Assembly: GCA_030150485.1 (NCBI GenBank)
Contig: JASLFZ010000013.1
Coordinates: 1-23,430 of the forward strand
DNA length: 23,430 bases
Reading direction: 5' to 3'
Source of the DNA: Candidatus Saccharimonadales bacterium
Lineage (GTDB): Bacteria; Patescibacteriota; Saccharimonadia; UBA4664; SCTI01
This document shows positions 6,385 through 13,332 of this stretch, in pieces. How positions within the stretch are numbered: position 1 is the stretch's first letter; each line of letters begins with the position of its first letter. The position numbers and the translations under genes were made by a program. Under the pieces are notes generated by a model that was given only the letters and a program-made list of their open reading frames with translations, was not told the DNA's origin and made no database searches.

Positions 6385-6837
6385 ATGGCTCAACCAACCA
6401 AAAAGGACGCACCTAAGTTTGGGGAAACCATGGGTGCTTACGCCCCTACCGGCCTGTTGCACGGTCGCAGGGCCGATGCGGCAAAACCGACTAAGCGGCT
6501 CCCTTGGACCGAGATTATCATTGGCGCGCTCTGCCTCGTAATTGGATTTGGCGGCGGTCTTTACCTGATCAAACCGCGCGGTGCGAACGTTGCTACGGTG
6601 GTGACGCCAAGCTCGTCTGTTGCCCCTTTTGGATCCCCTGATAGCGTACTGAAGGCCAGCCAGCCGGTGCCGGTCGCAAGTAGTGGAGCAACTACCCTGC
6701 AGCCGGGCAAGACTACAGGTGATATTCAGGGCAGCCAGCCAGATTTGCAGCCGCAGTCGGCTACGCTGATGATGCAGGCCACCGTTTCGGCTAATCAGCT
6801 CCAGGGCTCCTACAACGGCCCTACCAGCGTTCAGTAG
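6385..6837 (+). CDS. Single-pass membrane-anchored protein with a low-complexity tail
   Basis: 150 residues, unrecognised. A basic cytoplasmic N-terminus of about 46 residues is followed by one transmembrane helix (IIIGALCLVIGFGGGLYLI, about residues 49-67). An extracytoplasmic tail of about 80 residues, rich in Ser, Pro, Gln, Thr and Val with no Cys, completes the protein. There is no signal-peptidase or sortase motif. It could be a surface or periplasmic spacer protein. Confidence 0.65.
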   Translation: MAQPTKKDAPKFGETMGAYAPTGLLHGRRADAAKPTKRLPWTEIIIGALCLVIGFGGGLYLIKPRGANVATVVTPSSSVAPFGSPDSVLKASQPVPVASSGATTLQPGKTTGDIQGSQPDLQPQSATLMMQATVSANQLQGSYNGPTSVQ

Positions 6838-6852
6838 CTCACCTCTCGCTTG

Positions 6853-6861
6853 TGATATAGT
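6853..6861 (+). promoter_or_regulatory. Extended -10 promoter of the EamA transporter gene
   Basis: TGA-TATAGT (TGn extended -10) ends 6 nt before the ATG at 6868. Confidence 0.6.
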
Positions 6862-6867
6862 GCCAGC

Positions 6868-7761
6868 ATGAAAAGCGCTTTGCTGATTGCAATCCTCGCC
6901 GGTCTCGGCGGCATGCTCGGTTGGGGATTAGCCGACTTTTTCGCCAAAAAAACCATCGACACTATTGGTGATATCACCACTCTGACGTGGGCGCACATAT
7001 GCGGCAGCATTGTTATTTTGGCCTTACTAATCATTCACGTAGTAACAACGGGGATCGGCGGTTTACCTCATAGTGCATCGACTTGGGTGGGGCTGGCCGG
7101 ATTCGGTGTGCTCCAAGGTATAGTCTATTTGTTGGTTTACCGCGCCTTTGCAAAGGGAAAGGTGTCGGTGTTAAACCCGATTTTTGCCTCATACTCCGGC
7201 GTGGCGGCGCTGTTTATTGTGGTTCTCTTTGGTGAGAGGCTCGGAGTGGTACGCGGCTTTGCACTGGTGCTGATTTTCCTGAGCGTTTTGGTGCTTAGCT
7301 TTGAGGGGAAGCCGGTTTCCTTGCGCAAGCTTAAGCTCGCCGCCACGCCGGGCCTGGGTGAGATTGTACTCGCAACCATTTTAGCGAGTGGCTGGACGGT
7401 CGGCTGGGATCGTTTTGTGCGCAATCACGACTGGCTGATGTATGCGGCCATGATGTATGTGGCTATGACGCTCGCGATTGGTGCGCTGGCGGTGGCGCAA
7501 GGCACGCAGCTCCGATTAAAAACTCGGGAGATGTGGCCGTACCTGTTTCTGATTGGGCTGACCGAAGTCGGGGCTTACGTCAGCATTAGCTTGGGGTTTG
7601 GTCGCTCGAACCACGCCGCGGTCGTGGCGCTCCTTTCTGGCTCATTTTCGGTACCAACCATTATTCTGGCGCGACTGTTTTTGGGCGAACGCATTAATAA
7701 GTACCAGTTCGGCGGGATTGTGGCTATTATTGCTGGCATTGCGCTTATTGCGGCGCTCTAA
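6868..7761 (+). CDS. EamA/DMT-superfamily transporter
   Basis: 297 residues of mostly hydrophobic sequence compatible with ten transmembrane helices arranged as two EamA repeats, the second beginning at about residue 165. Typical features are LGWGLADFFAKK in helix 1, YRAFAKGKVSVLNPIFASYSGVAALFIVVLFGERL closing the first repeat and ALLSGSFSVPTIILARLFLGERIN closing the second. Such transporters export or import small metabolites such as amino acids or nucleotide-sugar precursors; the substrate cannot be read here. It precedes the decarboxylase-like gene by 44 nt and may be functionally linked to it. Confidence 0.9.
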   Translation: MKSALLIAILAGLGGMLGWGLADFFAKKTIDTIGDITTLTWAHICGSIVILALLIIHVVTTGIGGLPHSASTWVGLAGFGVLQGIVYLLVYRAFAKGKVSVLNPIFASYSGVAALFIVVLFGERLGVVRGFALVLIFLSVLVLSFEGKPVSLRKLKLAATPGLGEIVLATILASGWTVGWDRFVRNHDWLMYAAMMYVAMTLAIGALAVAQGTQLRLKTREMWPYLFLIGLTEVGAYVSISLGFGRSNHAAVVALLSGSFSVPTIILARLFLGERINKYQFGGIVAIIAGIALIAAL

Positions 7762-7791
7762 ATTGGCCTGGTATAACGACTTGAAAGCTGT

Positions 7792-7797
7792 TATGCT
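7792..7797 (+). promoter_or_regulatory. -10-like element of the decarboxylase gene
   Basis: TATGCT ends 8 nt before the ATG at 7806. AGGAG (7798-7802) is only 3 nt from the ATG, too close for normal Shine-Dalgarno use. Confidence 0.45.
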
Positions 7798-7805
7798 AGG
7801 AGCAA

Positions 7806-8954
7806 ATGGTCCTAAAACAAAAACTTCCAGCTCAGTTTTCGCTTGATTACGTCCGTAAGCTTAAGCATGCTACGCCCTTTTTCGTGGTGAGCCGTAAGGT
7901 GTTGCGGGAGCGTTATGGGGCCTTCCGCAAGCTTTTCCCCGAGGCGGAGCTGTGCTACGCCCTGAAGGCCAACTCAGAGGAACATGTTCTGCGGACGCTG
8001 GCTGCAGCAGGCAGTAGTTTTGAGGCCGCCTCTCACTATGAGCTAGAGCTCCTGCGCCGCATGGATGTGCCGGCAGAGCGCATTATTTACGGTACGGCAG
8101 TGAAGCCTCGCGCCCAGATTGCCGCCGCGCATCGCTACGGCATCGACCGATTCGCCTTTGACTCGTTCCAGGAGATTGAGCATTTAGCGGAGGCCGCTCC
8201 CGGTGCCCGGGTGTATGCGCGGGTGGCAGCCGATGATACCGGCAGCGTCTTCAAGATGTCCCAGAAGTTTGGCGCACCGCGAAATACCATCGTGCCGTTG
8301 CTAGTTGAGGCTAAGAAGCGCGGTTTGCAGCCATATGGCATTAGCTTTAATGTTGGTTCCCAGGCCGCCAGCGCTGAGCGTTGGGGCGCGGCACTGATTG
8401 ATGTGGGAATTATTATGCGTGAGCTCCAAAAGGTAGGGATTACGATTGAGGCGGTTAATATTGGCGGTGGTTATCCGGGTCAGTACCTTTCGGACACCGC
8501 AGATGTACGCTTGGAAGACATTGCGGTGGCGGTAGCGGCGGGCTGGGGCGAACTACCCTATCCGGTTGATATGCTAATGGAGCCGGGGCGCGGCTTGGTT
8601 GCGGAGGCGGCAATTTTGGTGGCTAGCGTGGAGGCGCGGATCCAGCGGGGCGAGCGTACCTGGCTGTATCTCGATGCCGGAGCCTATAACGCGCTGTTTG
8701 AGAGTATGGCATTCCAGGGTTCTATGCGCTATCACGCCGAGGCGGTGGCGGCCGACCACGTGGGCGCCAAGTCGGCCCAGTTCGTTCTCACGGGACCCAC
8801 CGGCGATGGCTTGGACGTAATTAGTTATGACGCGACGCTGCCTACAACGGTGGATGTGGGCGATCGCATTGTTTTCTATCACGTGGGGGCCTATAGCCTA
8901 ACACTCGCCAGCTCCTTCAATGGTTTTCCGCGGCCAGCCGTATATATGGTCTAG
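7806..8954 (+). CDS. Ornithine/diaminopimelate decarboxylase-like PLP enzyme (fold III) with altered active site
   Basis: 382 residues, full length for the ornithine decarboxylase branch. The PLP Schiff-base lysine is Lys54 in CYALKAN. The PLP phosphate-binding motifs GGGYPG (220-225) and EPGRG (from 259) are present, as is the C-terminal GAYSLTLASSFNGFPRP typical of ornithine decarboxylases. Two positions are unusual. The PLP-stacking His of SFHVGS is Asn182 (SFNVGSQ), and the catalytic Cys of GPTCDGLD is Gly333 (GPTGDGLD). The gene may encode an enzyme with changed chemistry or substrate, a slow decarboxylase, or a regulatory pseudoenzyme. The preceding gene is an EamA transporter. Confidence 0.85.
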   Translation: MVLKQKLPAQFSLDYVRKLKHATPFFVVSRKVLRERYGAFRKLFPEAELCYALKANSEEHVLRTLAAAGSSFEAASHYELELLRRMDVPAERIIYGTAVKPRAQIAAAHRYGIDRFAFDSFQEIEHLAEAAPGARVYARVAADDTGSVFKMSQKFGAPRNTIVPLLVEAKKRGLQPYGISFNVGSQAASAERWGAALIDVGIIMRELQKVGITIEAVNIGGGYPGQYLSDTADVRLEDIAVAVAAGWGELPYPVDMLMEPGRGLVAEAAILVASVEARIQRGERTWLYLDAGAYNALFESMAFQGSMRYHAEAVAADHVGAKSAQFVLTGPTGDGLDVISYDATLPTTVDVGDRIVFYHVGAYSLTLASSFNGFPRPAVYMV

Positions 8955-8964
8955 CGCCTATCCA

Positions 8965-8993
8965 TTGACAGAGAGAGGCAAGACGCTTATGGT
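8965..8993 (+). promoter_or_regulatory. Strong promoter of the sensory operon
   Basis: Perfect TTGACA (8965-8970), a 17-nt spacer and TATGGT (8988-8993), ending 6 nt before the ATG at 9000. This is the clearest leaderless example because both boxes and the ideal spacing are present. Confidence 0.8.
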
Positions 8994-8999
8994 TAAGCT

Positions 9000-9833
9000 A
9001 TGAGAATCAATCGCTTTCAGGCCATTTTGTTGGCGGTGTTTGGCGCATTGGTGCTTTACTGGGGTTGGCTGGCGCTTACCCACCATACCTCCGGCACCTA
9101 TAACTACATTTACTCGTGGTTGTTTGGCTTTATCCCGCTGCTCGGTGGATTAGTTGGCATATTTGGCTCACGAATCTGGGGCTCGTGGCATAGTGCGCTG
9201 GGTCGAGCGGTACTGTTCCTTTCGTTTGGACTGTTTCTGTGGGGCGCCGGCGAAATGGTGTGGAGCTATTATAATTTTTTTACCGGTCAGGCGGCGCCGT
9301 ACCCATCGCTGGCAGATCTGGGCTTTGGGCCGAGCATCTTTTTCTGGGTTCTTGGCGTGATCAACCTGGCGCAGGCCAGTGGGGCGCGGTTTGGGTGGCG
9401 CAAAACCTCCACCAAGCTCGCGGCCGCGTTGCTGCTCCTGATTATGCTGGTGGCCTCGTACTACCTGTTAGTGGTGGTGGCACGCGGCGGGGTGGTGAGC
9501 TCCGGCGGCGGCACTTTAAAGGTGATTCTCGACATCGCCTATCCGCTCGGAGATCTGTTAGCGCTAACCTTTGCCGCGCTGATTTATACGCTGTCGCGGC
9601 GTTATCTCGGTGGCCAGTACAAGATGCCTATCCTATCCATCCTGATAGGCATGGCGGTGATGTACTTCGGCGACTTTACCTTTTCTTACACTACCACGAT
9701 CGGTAGCTACTACAACGGCGATTGGGGAGACCTGCTGCTGATGGTCGGGCTCACGTTTCTCACCTTCGGGGCGTTAGGGTTTTGTGCTAAGCCGCGGCCG
9801 CTGGTGCGAAAGGATACCGATGGACGCGTATAG
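9000..9833 (+). CDS. Polytopic membrane protein, probable sensory input component
   Basis: 277 residues with about eight hydrophobic helices and short loops. The segment GEMVWSYYNFFTGQAAPYPSLADLGF is reminiscent of multi-helix membrane sensor domains found at the N-terminus of diguanylate cyclases and kinases, where an acidic-aromatic motif is followed by PSLAD. No enzyme domain is attached. It is the first gene of a unit with a small protein, a soluble histidine kinase and a response regulator. I infer that it acts as the membrane sensing part missing from the kinase. The last 14 nt overlap the next gene. Confidence 0.65.
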   Translation: MRINRFQAILLAVFGALVLYWGWLALTHHTSGTYNYIYSWLFGFIPLLGGLVGIFGSRIWGSWHSALGRAVLFLSFGLFLWGAGEMVWSYYNFFTGQAAPYPSLADLGFGPSIFFWVLGVINLAQASGARFGWRKTSTKLAAALLLLIMLVASYYLLVVVARGGVVSSGGGTLKVILDIAYPLGDLLALTFAALIYTLSRRYLGGQYKMPILSILIGMAVMYFGDFTFSYTTTIGSYYNGDWGDLLLMVGLTFLTFGALGFCAKPRPLVRKDTDGRV

Positions 9834-10098
9834 CAAGCTCGTCGAGGCCATTATCCAGGGCCAGGAGCGCATTATTGGTCCGCTGGCGGTAGAGCAGGCC
9901 CAGCAGGTGCCGGGTCTCGAGGTCGATTGGCAGCAGCACACCGTGAGCGTAAAGGGGAACAAGACCGAGGTCGTCGAGCGCTTGGTGGAGCAGTACCAGC
10001 ATCTCTTTGGGCAAACCTCGGTAGAGGTCTGTCGCGAGGCGGCCGGTCCGTTCTTGGGGCAGCTCACGCCGGCCGGGGTGCCCAAGCTCCTGCGCTAG
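9820..10098 (+). CDS. Small protein of the sensory operon, 92 residues
   Basis: Not recognised. The start at ATG 9820 is chosen because AAGGA at 9810-9814 lies 5 nt upstream; it overlaps the membrane-protein gene by 14 nt, implying translational coupling. The predicted order is an amphipathic helix (DAYSKLVEAIIQGQERIIG), a Val/Leu-rich alpha-beta region (VPGLEVDWQQHTVSVKG), a long helix (TEVVERLVEQYQHLFG) and a C-terminal stretch with a single Cys. It is soluble, with no transmembrane helix. Its position between the membrane sensor and the kinase suggests an adaptor or ligand-binding role, which is inference only. Confidence 0.6.
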   Translation: MDAYSKLVEAIIQGQERIIGPLAVEQAQQVPGLEVDWQQHTVSVKGNKTEVVERLVEQYQHLFGQTSVEVCREAAGPFLGQLTPAGVPKLLR

Positions 10099-10122
10099 AT
10101 GTACTAGTTAGAGCATAACCGT

Positions 10123-10128
10123 TATACT
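10123..10128 (+). promoter_or_regulatory. -10 element before the histidine kinase gene
   Basis: TATACT ends 6 nt before the ATG at 10135, allowing separate transcription of the kinase and regulator genes. Confidence 0.5.
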
Positions 10129-10134
10129 GTTACC

Positions 10135-11592
10135 ATGAAGCCAAACCCGGCACCATCTCCTCCGATTGCATCATCTGAGGCTCCTGTTGATCGCATCACT
10201 CAAGAGATGTATAAGCGCAATCTGCAGCTGGCCGAGACCAATAAGACGTTGCTGCTGCTGCGAACCATAGACGAGGTAGTGCTAAGTACGGTGACCGATA
10301 CTAAAGCGGTCATGGAGAAGGTCGCCACAATTTTGGCACGCGACTCGGGGTTTCCGTTTGCGGCGATCTATCTGCGCGACGACCGGCGTCATATTTTGCA
10401 GCCCCAGGCGGTGGAGATCCGTATTGGTGATGCCAAGACGCAGCAGGAGATGCAGCGATTTTTGGGCAGCCAATCGATTAGTATGCGGCACGCCACTAAT
10501 CCCGTAGCGCGGTCGGTACAGGAGCTCGTGATTGTGAGCTCGGCGCAGCTGTTTGAGGTCGTCCAGCCGCATCTGCCGATTGAGGATGCCGAGGCCGCTC
10601 AAGAGCTCCTGAGTCTAAAGTGCTTTTATGTCTGCCCGTTGCAGGCTCGCAATGAAGTGATTGGAGCTCTGGTACTGGGCTCACCCCAGGAACAGGACCA
10701 GTTGGGGTTTTATCAGAAAAGCTTGCTGGAGCGCCTGACGGTGGCGGTGGGAATTGCGATCGATAACACGGTATTATACGCCCGATCCCAGGTGGCGGCA
10801 GCCCACCTAAGGACCGCCAATCGTCACCTTAAGGAGCTCGATACCGCCAAGGATGAGTTTATTTCGATGGCGAGCCACCAGCTGCGTACTCCGCTCACGA
10901 GCATTAAGGGCTACATTTCGATGTTGCTCGAAGGTGATGCCGGTAAGCTGACGCCAACCCAACAGGAGTTTTTGGAGTATGCCTACGGCGGCTCCCAGCG
11001 TATGGTAGGCCTGATTGCAGACCTACTTAATGTCTCGCGGATGTCGGCGGGTAAGTTCTTGATTGAGAAAAAGCCGGTCGATCTTGATACGTTGGTTCAA
11101 GAGGAGGTGCAGCAGCTGCAGCAGCACGCGGCGGTGCGCCACTTAAAGCTAACATACCAAGGGCCGGCCAAGCCGTTACCGCCACTCAGCCTCGATGAAG
11201 GCAAGACCCGCCAGGTAATCATGAACTTTGTCGATAACGCGCTATACTACACCAAAAAGGGTGGCGTGCAGGTCAGCCTTGAGCGTCATGGCGACACCGT
11301 GGAGGTACGGGTTAAAGACAGCGGCATTGGGGTACCCAAGGAGGCGCGTGAGCACCTCTTTACAAAGTTTTACCGGGCCGGTAATGCTCAATCGGTGCGG
11401 CCGGACGGCACTGGGTTAGGGCTGTTCTTGGCCAAGCGGGTGGTAGAGGATCAAGGTGGTACAATTATATTCGAGAGCGTTGAAGGCAAGGGGAGCACCT
11501 TTGGTTTTTCAATGTCGTTAAAACAGGAGCCTCATGGCACGCATCAGCAATCCCCACGAAAGCGAGCGCGGCGCAGCCGAACAGCCGCCTAA
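10135..11592 (+). CDS. Soluble GAF-domain sensor histidine kinase
   Basis: 485 residues without a transmembrane segment. A Pro-rich start and a coiled-coil-like helix (about 18-45) lead into a GAF domain (about 45-215). A linker helix follows, then HisKA with MASHQLRTPLTSIKGY, in which His248 is the phosphoacceptor. The HATPase_c domain has the N box NFVDNALYY, the G1 box DSGIGVP and the G2 box GTGLGLFLAKRVV. The C-terminus is basic (RKRARRSR). It autophosphorylates and should phosphorylate the regulator encoded immediately downstream, whose gene starts 59 nt inside this one. The GAF ligand is unknown; the membrane signal probably comes from the protein at 9000. Confidence 0.92.
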   Translation: MKPNPAPSPPIASSEAPVDRITQEMYKRNLQLAETNKTLLLLRTIDEVVLSTVTDTKAVMEKVATILARDSGFPFAAIYLRDDRRHILQPQAVEIRIGDAKTQQEMQRFLGSQSISMRHATNPVARSVQELVIVSSAQLFEVVQPHLPIEDAEAAQELLSLKCFYVCPLQARNEVIGALVLGSPQEQDQLGFYQKSLLERLTVAVGIAIDNTVLYARSQVAAAHLRTANRHLKELDTAKDEFISMASHQLRTPLTSIKGYISMLLEGDAGKLTPTQQEFLEYAYGGSQRMVGLIADLLNVSRMSAGKFLIEKKPVDLDTLVQEEVQQLQQHAAVRHLKLTYQGPAKPLPPLSLDEGKTRQVIMNFVDNALYYTKKGGVQVSLERHGDTVEVRVKDSGIGVPKEAREHLFTKFYRAGNAQSVRPDGTGLGLFLAKRVVEDQGGTIIFESVEGKGSTFGFSMSLKQEPHGTHQQSPRKRARRSRTAA

Positions 11593-11971
11593 CGGTAAGA
11601 CCATCATCCTCGCCGAGGATGACCCCTTTATTTCGCGTATGTACCACACCAAGCTGGGTAATGCTGGCTTCAAGGTGCTGCCGGTGAATAATGGCCGCGA
11701 CGCCTATGAGCAGATTAAGGCGCAGAAACCCGACTTAATCATGCTTGATATCAACATCCCTGAGCTATCAGGTTTTGAGGTGGTTAAGGCGCTCATGGCG
11801 GAGGACGCCAGCTTTGATATGAGCCGCGTCATTATTCTTACCAATTCGTCCAATCCGGCCGACCAAGCTTTGGCACGCCAACTGGGGGCCGAGTACATGA
11901 TTAAGGCTGAGATGACGCCGCACGACGTCTTGAATCATATTAACCAGCGACTTGGCCTGCCGTCGGCTTAA
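11534..11971 (+). CDS. Single-domain (CheY-like) response regulator
   Basis: 145 residues with one receiver domain and no output domain. Acidic residues Asp29 and Asp30 (LAEDDPF) bind metal, Asp72 in LIMLDINIPE is the phosphoacceptor, the Thr of VIILTNSS and the Lys of YMIKAEM are the conserved switch residues. AGGAG (11525-11529) lies 4 nt before the ATG, which is inside the kinase gene, so the overlap is 59 nt and translation is probably coupled. The phosphorylated form must act by protein contact, with an unidentified partner. The gene meets the DUF2127 gene tail to tail with a 4-bp overlap. Confidence 0.92.
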   Translation: MARISNPHESERGAAEQPPNGKTIILAEDDPFISRMYHTKLGNAGFKVLPVNNGRDAYEQIKAQKPDLIMLDINIPELSGFEVVKALMAEDASFDMSRVIILTNSSNPADQALARQLGAEYMIKAEMTPHDVLNHINQRLGLPSA

Positions 11972-12471
11972 GCTTTAGTGGGGCGGATTTTTCGAAGATG
12001 ACCGCCGCGTCGCAGCTTACGGTACTCGTACCAGGTGAGTCCGACGGTGAGAGCGTCGAATAGGGTTAGCCCAGCTAGGCCTAGCGAAAAGTGCCCGCTC
12101 ACCAACAACCAGGACTGATAGATAACCGAGCCCGCCAGAAGTACTAGGGTGATCGGGTAAGCCCAAAGCCGCTCGGTAAGGAGGGCTACGGCTAAGGTGA
12201 ATCGAATCAGCCCCCGGGCGCAAAAGTAGATAATCGCAAAGAGGCGCGTACCGCTCGTAATGTGGGGCAGTACGCCCAGCCGGACAGCCGGGGCGAGGTC
12301 GTGCTGTAGCGTGTGCAGGCTGATGAAAATAAGGAGGATGCCGGCCAGGAGCTCAATTAAACCTCCGCCGCCCTTGATTACGATCGTAATAAGAAAGGCC
12401 CCGTCGAAAAGACTGGGCGGCGGTTTAATGCGGCTAGCGGCCGTCTGGCCACGGGTACGGTTTGGCTCCAT
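11968..12471 (-). CDS. DUF2127 family membrane protein
   Basis: 167 residues from the preferred ATG at 12471, which has GAGG 4 nt upstream; the in-frame ATG at 12492 falls inside the -10 box. Four hydrophobic segments fit DUF2127: FLITIVIKGGGGLIELLAG, a middle pair around GTRLFAIIYFCARG and LLTERLWAYPITLVLLAG, and a last helix GLAGLTLFDALTVGLTWYEY. A basic tail follows. The function of the family is unknown. The gene diverges from the one at 12531. Confidence 0.85.
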   Translation of the reverse strand: MEPNRTRGQTAASRIKPPPSLFDGAFLITIVIKGGGGLIELLAGILLIFISLHTLQHDLAPAVRLGVLPHITSGTRLFAIIYFCARGLIRFTLAVALLTERLWAYPITLVLLAGSVIYQSWLLVSGHFSLGLAGLTLFDALTVGLTWYEYRKLRRGGHLRKIRPTKA

Positions 12472-12490
12472 GTTGCCTCTTGATAGCTTC

Positions 12491-12499
12491 ATTGTAGCA
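12491..12499 (-). promoter_or_regulatory. Extended -10 promoter of the DUF2127 gene
   Basis: TGC-TACAAT on the minus strand (12499-12491). It predicts a leader of about 13 nt carrying AGAGG before the ATG at 12471. Confidence 0.55.
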
Positions 12500-12518
12500 T
12501 TTTGGTTGAGCTTTCCTG

Positions 12519-12524
12519 TAGACT
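12519..12524 (+). promoter_or_regulatory. -10-like element of the gene at 12531
   Basis: TAGACT ends 6 nt before the ATG at 12531. No clear -35. Confidence 0.4.
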
Positions 12525-12530
12525 GAGGCT

Positions 12531-12866
12531 ATGAACAACTCTCAGCGGCGACGGGTAGAAAACGAGGTCATCTTCCGAGAGCGCAACGACGCTATTAAAG
12601 AGATGGCTAAAGAGCTGTTGGCAAATGACAACAAAACCGATATGCGTCTTCAGTTTGTCTGCGAGTGCGCCGATGAGAACTGCCGGGAGACGATCGAGCT
12701 ATCGATTAGCGAGTATGAGGCGGCGCGGGGAAACGATCAGGAGTTTATTATCAAGCCGGGGCATGAGCAGTCGGATGTAGAGAAGGTGGTTAAGCGTGAC
12801 GGCCACTTTGTGGTGGAGAAGTTTTTTACTCCGCCACCAACGGACGGGCATTTGAATCAGACCTAA
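12531..12866 (+). CDS. Small CxCx4C protein related to an unnamed actinobacterial-type family
   Basis: 111 residues. A charged N-terminal helix (RRRVENEVIFRERNDAIKEMAKEL) is followed by QFVCECADENCRETIELSISEYEA, with three Cys in a CxCx4C pattern. The segment FIIKPGHEQSDVEKVVKRDGHFVVEKF follows. From memory, the same order (Cys cluster, then Glu-Tyr-Glu helix, then a PGHE segment and a VVEK strand) recurs in small uncharacterised proteins of high-GC Gram-positives. A metal or redox site is possible but unproven. It diverges from the DUF2127 gene with 59 nt between starts. Confidence 0.7.
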   Translation: MNNSQRRRVENEVIFRERNDAIKEMAKELLANDNKTDMRLQFVCECADENCRETIELSISEYEAARGNDQEFIIKPGHEQSDVEKVVKRDGHFVVEKFFTPPPTDGHLNQT

Positions 12867-12883
12867 TTTTTAGGGGCTGGGGT

Positions 12884-13251
12884 AGGAGGGCGGAATCAGT
12901 AGCACGTAATAAGGCTACCGATTCCGCGTCTCACGGTAGGTGGTCCTTTACCTCTCATGAGGAAAGGGCCACTCGCCAGGTGGCGGTACTCCACCTGGCC
13001 GTAGGGTGGCCGGCTTGCCTCTATCTCCCGGCTTTCCGGCTGCATGGGGCGAAGCAAGGCTTATGGCCTCGGACTGCGGACTTTCGGATATAACCGGCAC
13101 GCTGGCACCTCGATGGTTGGGATGGCTCCCAGGTGGGAGAGTGGCAGGGTATGGGCGGGACAAGCGCTTGTCCCGCCCGCCCTTACTGCCCGGCTACTGA
13201 ACTACGGGTGGGTGGGGTGCATTCAGCCTGAACGAAGCATATCACCCTCCT
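12884..13251 (+). ncRNA. Candidate structured non-coding RNA, about 370 nt, identity unresolved
   Basis: No plausible protein is encoded between 12867 and 13270, but the stretch is packed with perfect stems. AGGAGGG (12884-12890) can close the whole domain with CCCTCCT (13245-13251). Inside it are a 13-bp hairpin with one A-C mismatch (12890-12903 with 12914-12927) and a 14-bp hairpin with one bulged A (12940-12954 with 12959-12972). A perfect 9-bp stem with a 7-nt loop (12975-12983 with 12991-12999) and a 26-nt perfect palindrome (13153-13178) follow. The size, a terminal helix and the local motifs GAGGAAAG (12959), AGCAAGGC (13053) and CUGAACGAAGCAUAU (about 13228) weakly recall RNase P RNA. 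The GGUAAGAGC block and a consistent helix P4 were not found, so I do not call it rnpB. The strand is inferred. Confidence 0.5.
13153..13178. repeat. 26-nt perfect palindrome
   Basis: Two 13-nt arms, GGGCGGGACAAGC and its exact reverse complement, meet with no spacer. As RNA it folds to an 11-bp stem with a GCGC loop. It is flanked by a further complementary pair, GGCAG at 13143-13147 and CTGCC at 13186-13190, so it is probably an arm of the structured RNA. Confidence 0.85.
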
Positions 13252-13280
13252 TTCAAAGGAATCGGATGTGCGTTTTATAT

Positions 13281-13309
13281 AAAAAAACGCCCTTCCCGGA
13301 TGGGAAGGG
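13281..13309 (-). terminator. Minus-strand rho-independent terminator
   Basis: Read on the minus strand, CCCTTCCC (13309-13302), loop ATCC, GGGAAGGG (13297-13290), then CG and seven T residues (13287-13281). This is a strong terminator although no annotated minus-strand gene lies to its right, which implies an unlisted transcript starting before 13484. Confidence 0.75.
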
Positions 13310-13332
13310 GCCTGTGGTCGTAAAATGGGGGT

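Noticed and set aside
12884..13251. Calling the structured RNA rnpB (RNase P RNA)
   Set aside because: Only fragments resemble conserved regions. GGUAAGAGC is missing and the CR I and CR V-like segments cannot form helix P4. A tmRNA call was also rejected: no tRNA-like T arm and no UUCGAC near the 5' end.
13241..13254. Similarity of ATATCACCCTCCTTTC to the 16S rRNA 3' end
   Set aside because: It differs from GGATCACCTCCTTTC by an inserted C and other bases, and there is no rRNA sequence upstream. It is better explained as the closing strand of the RNA domain.
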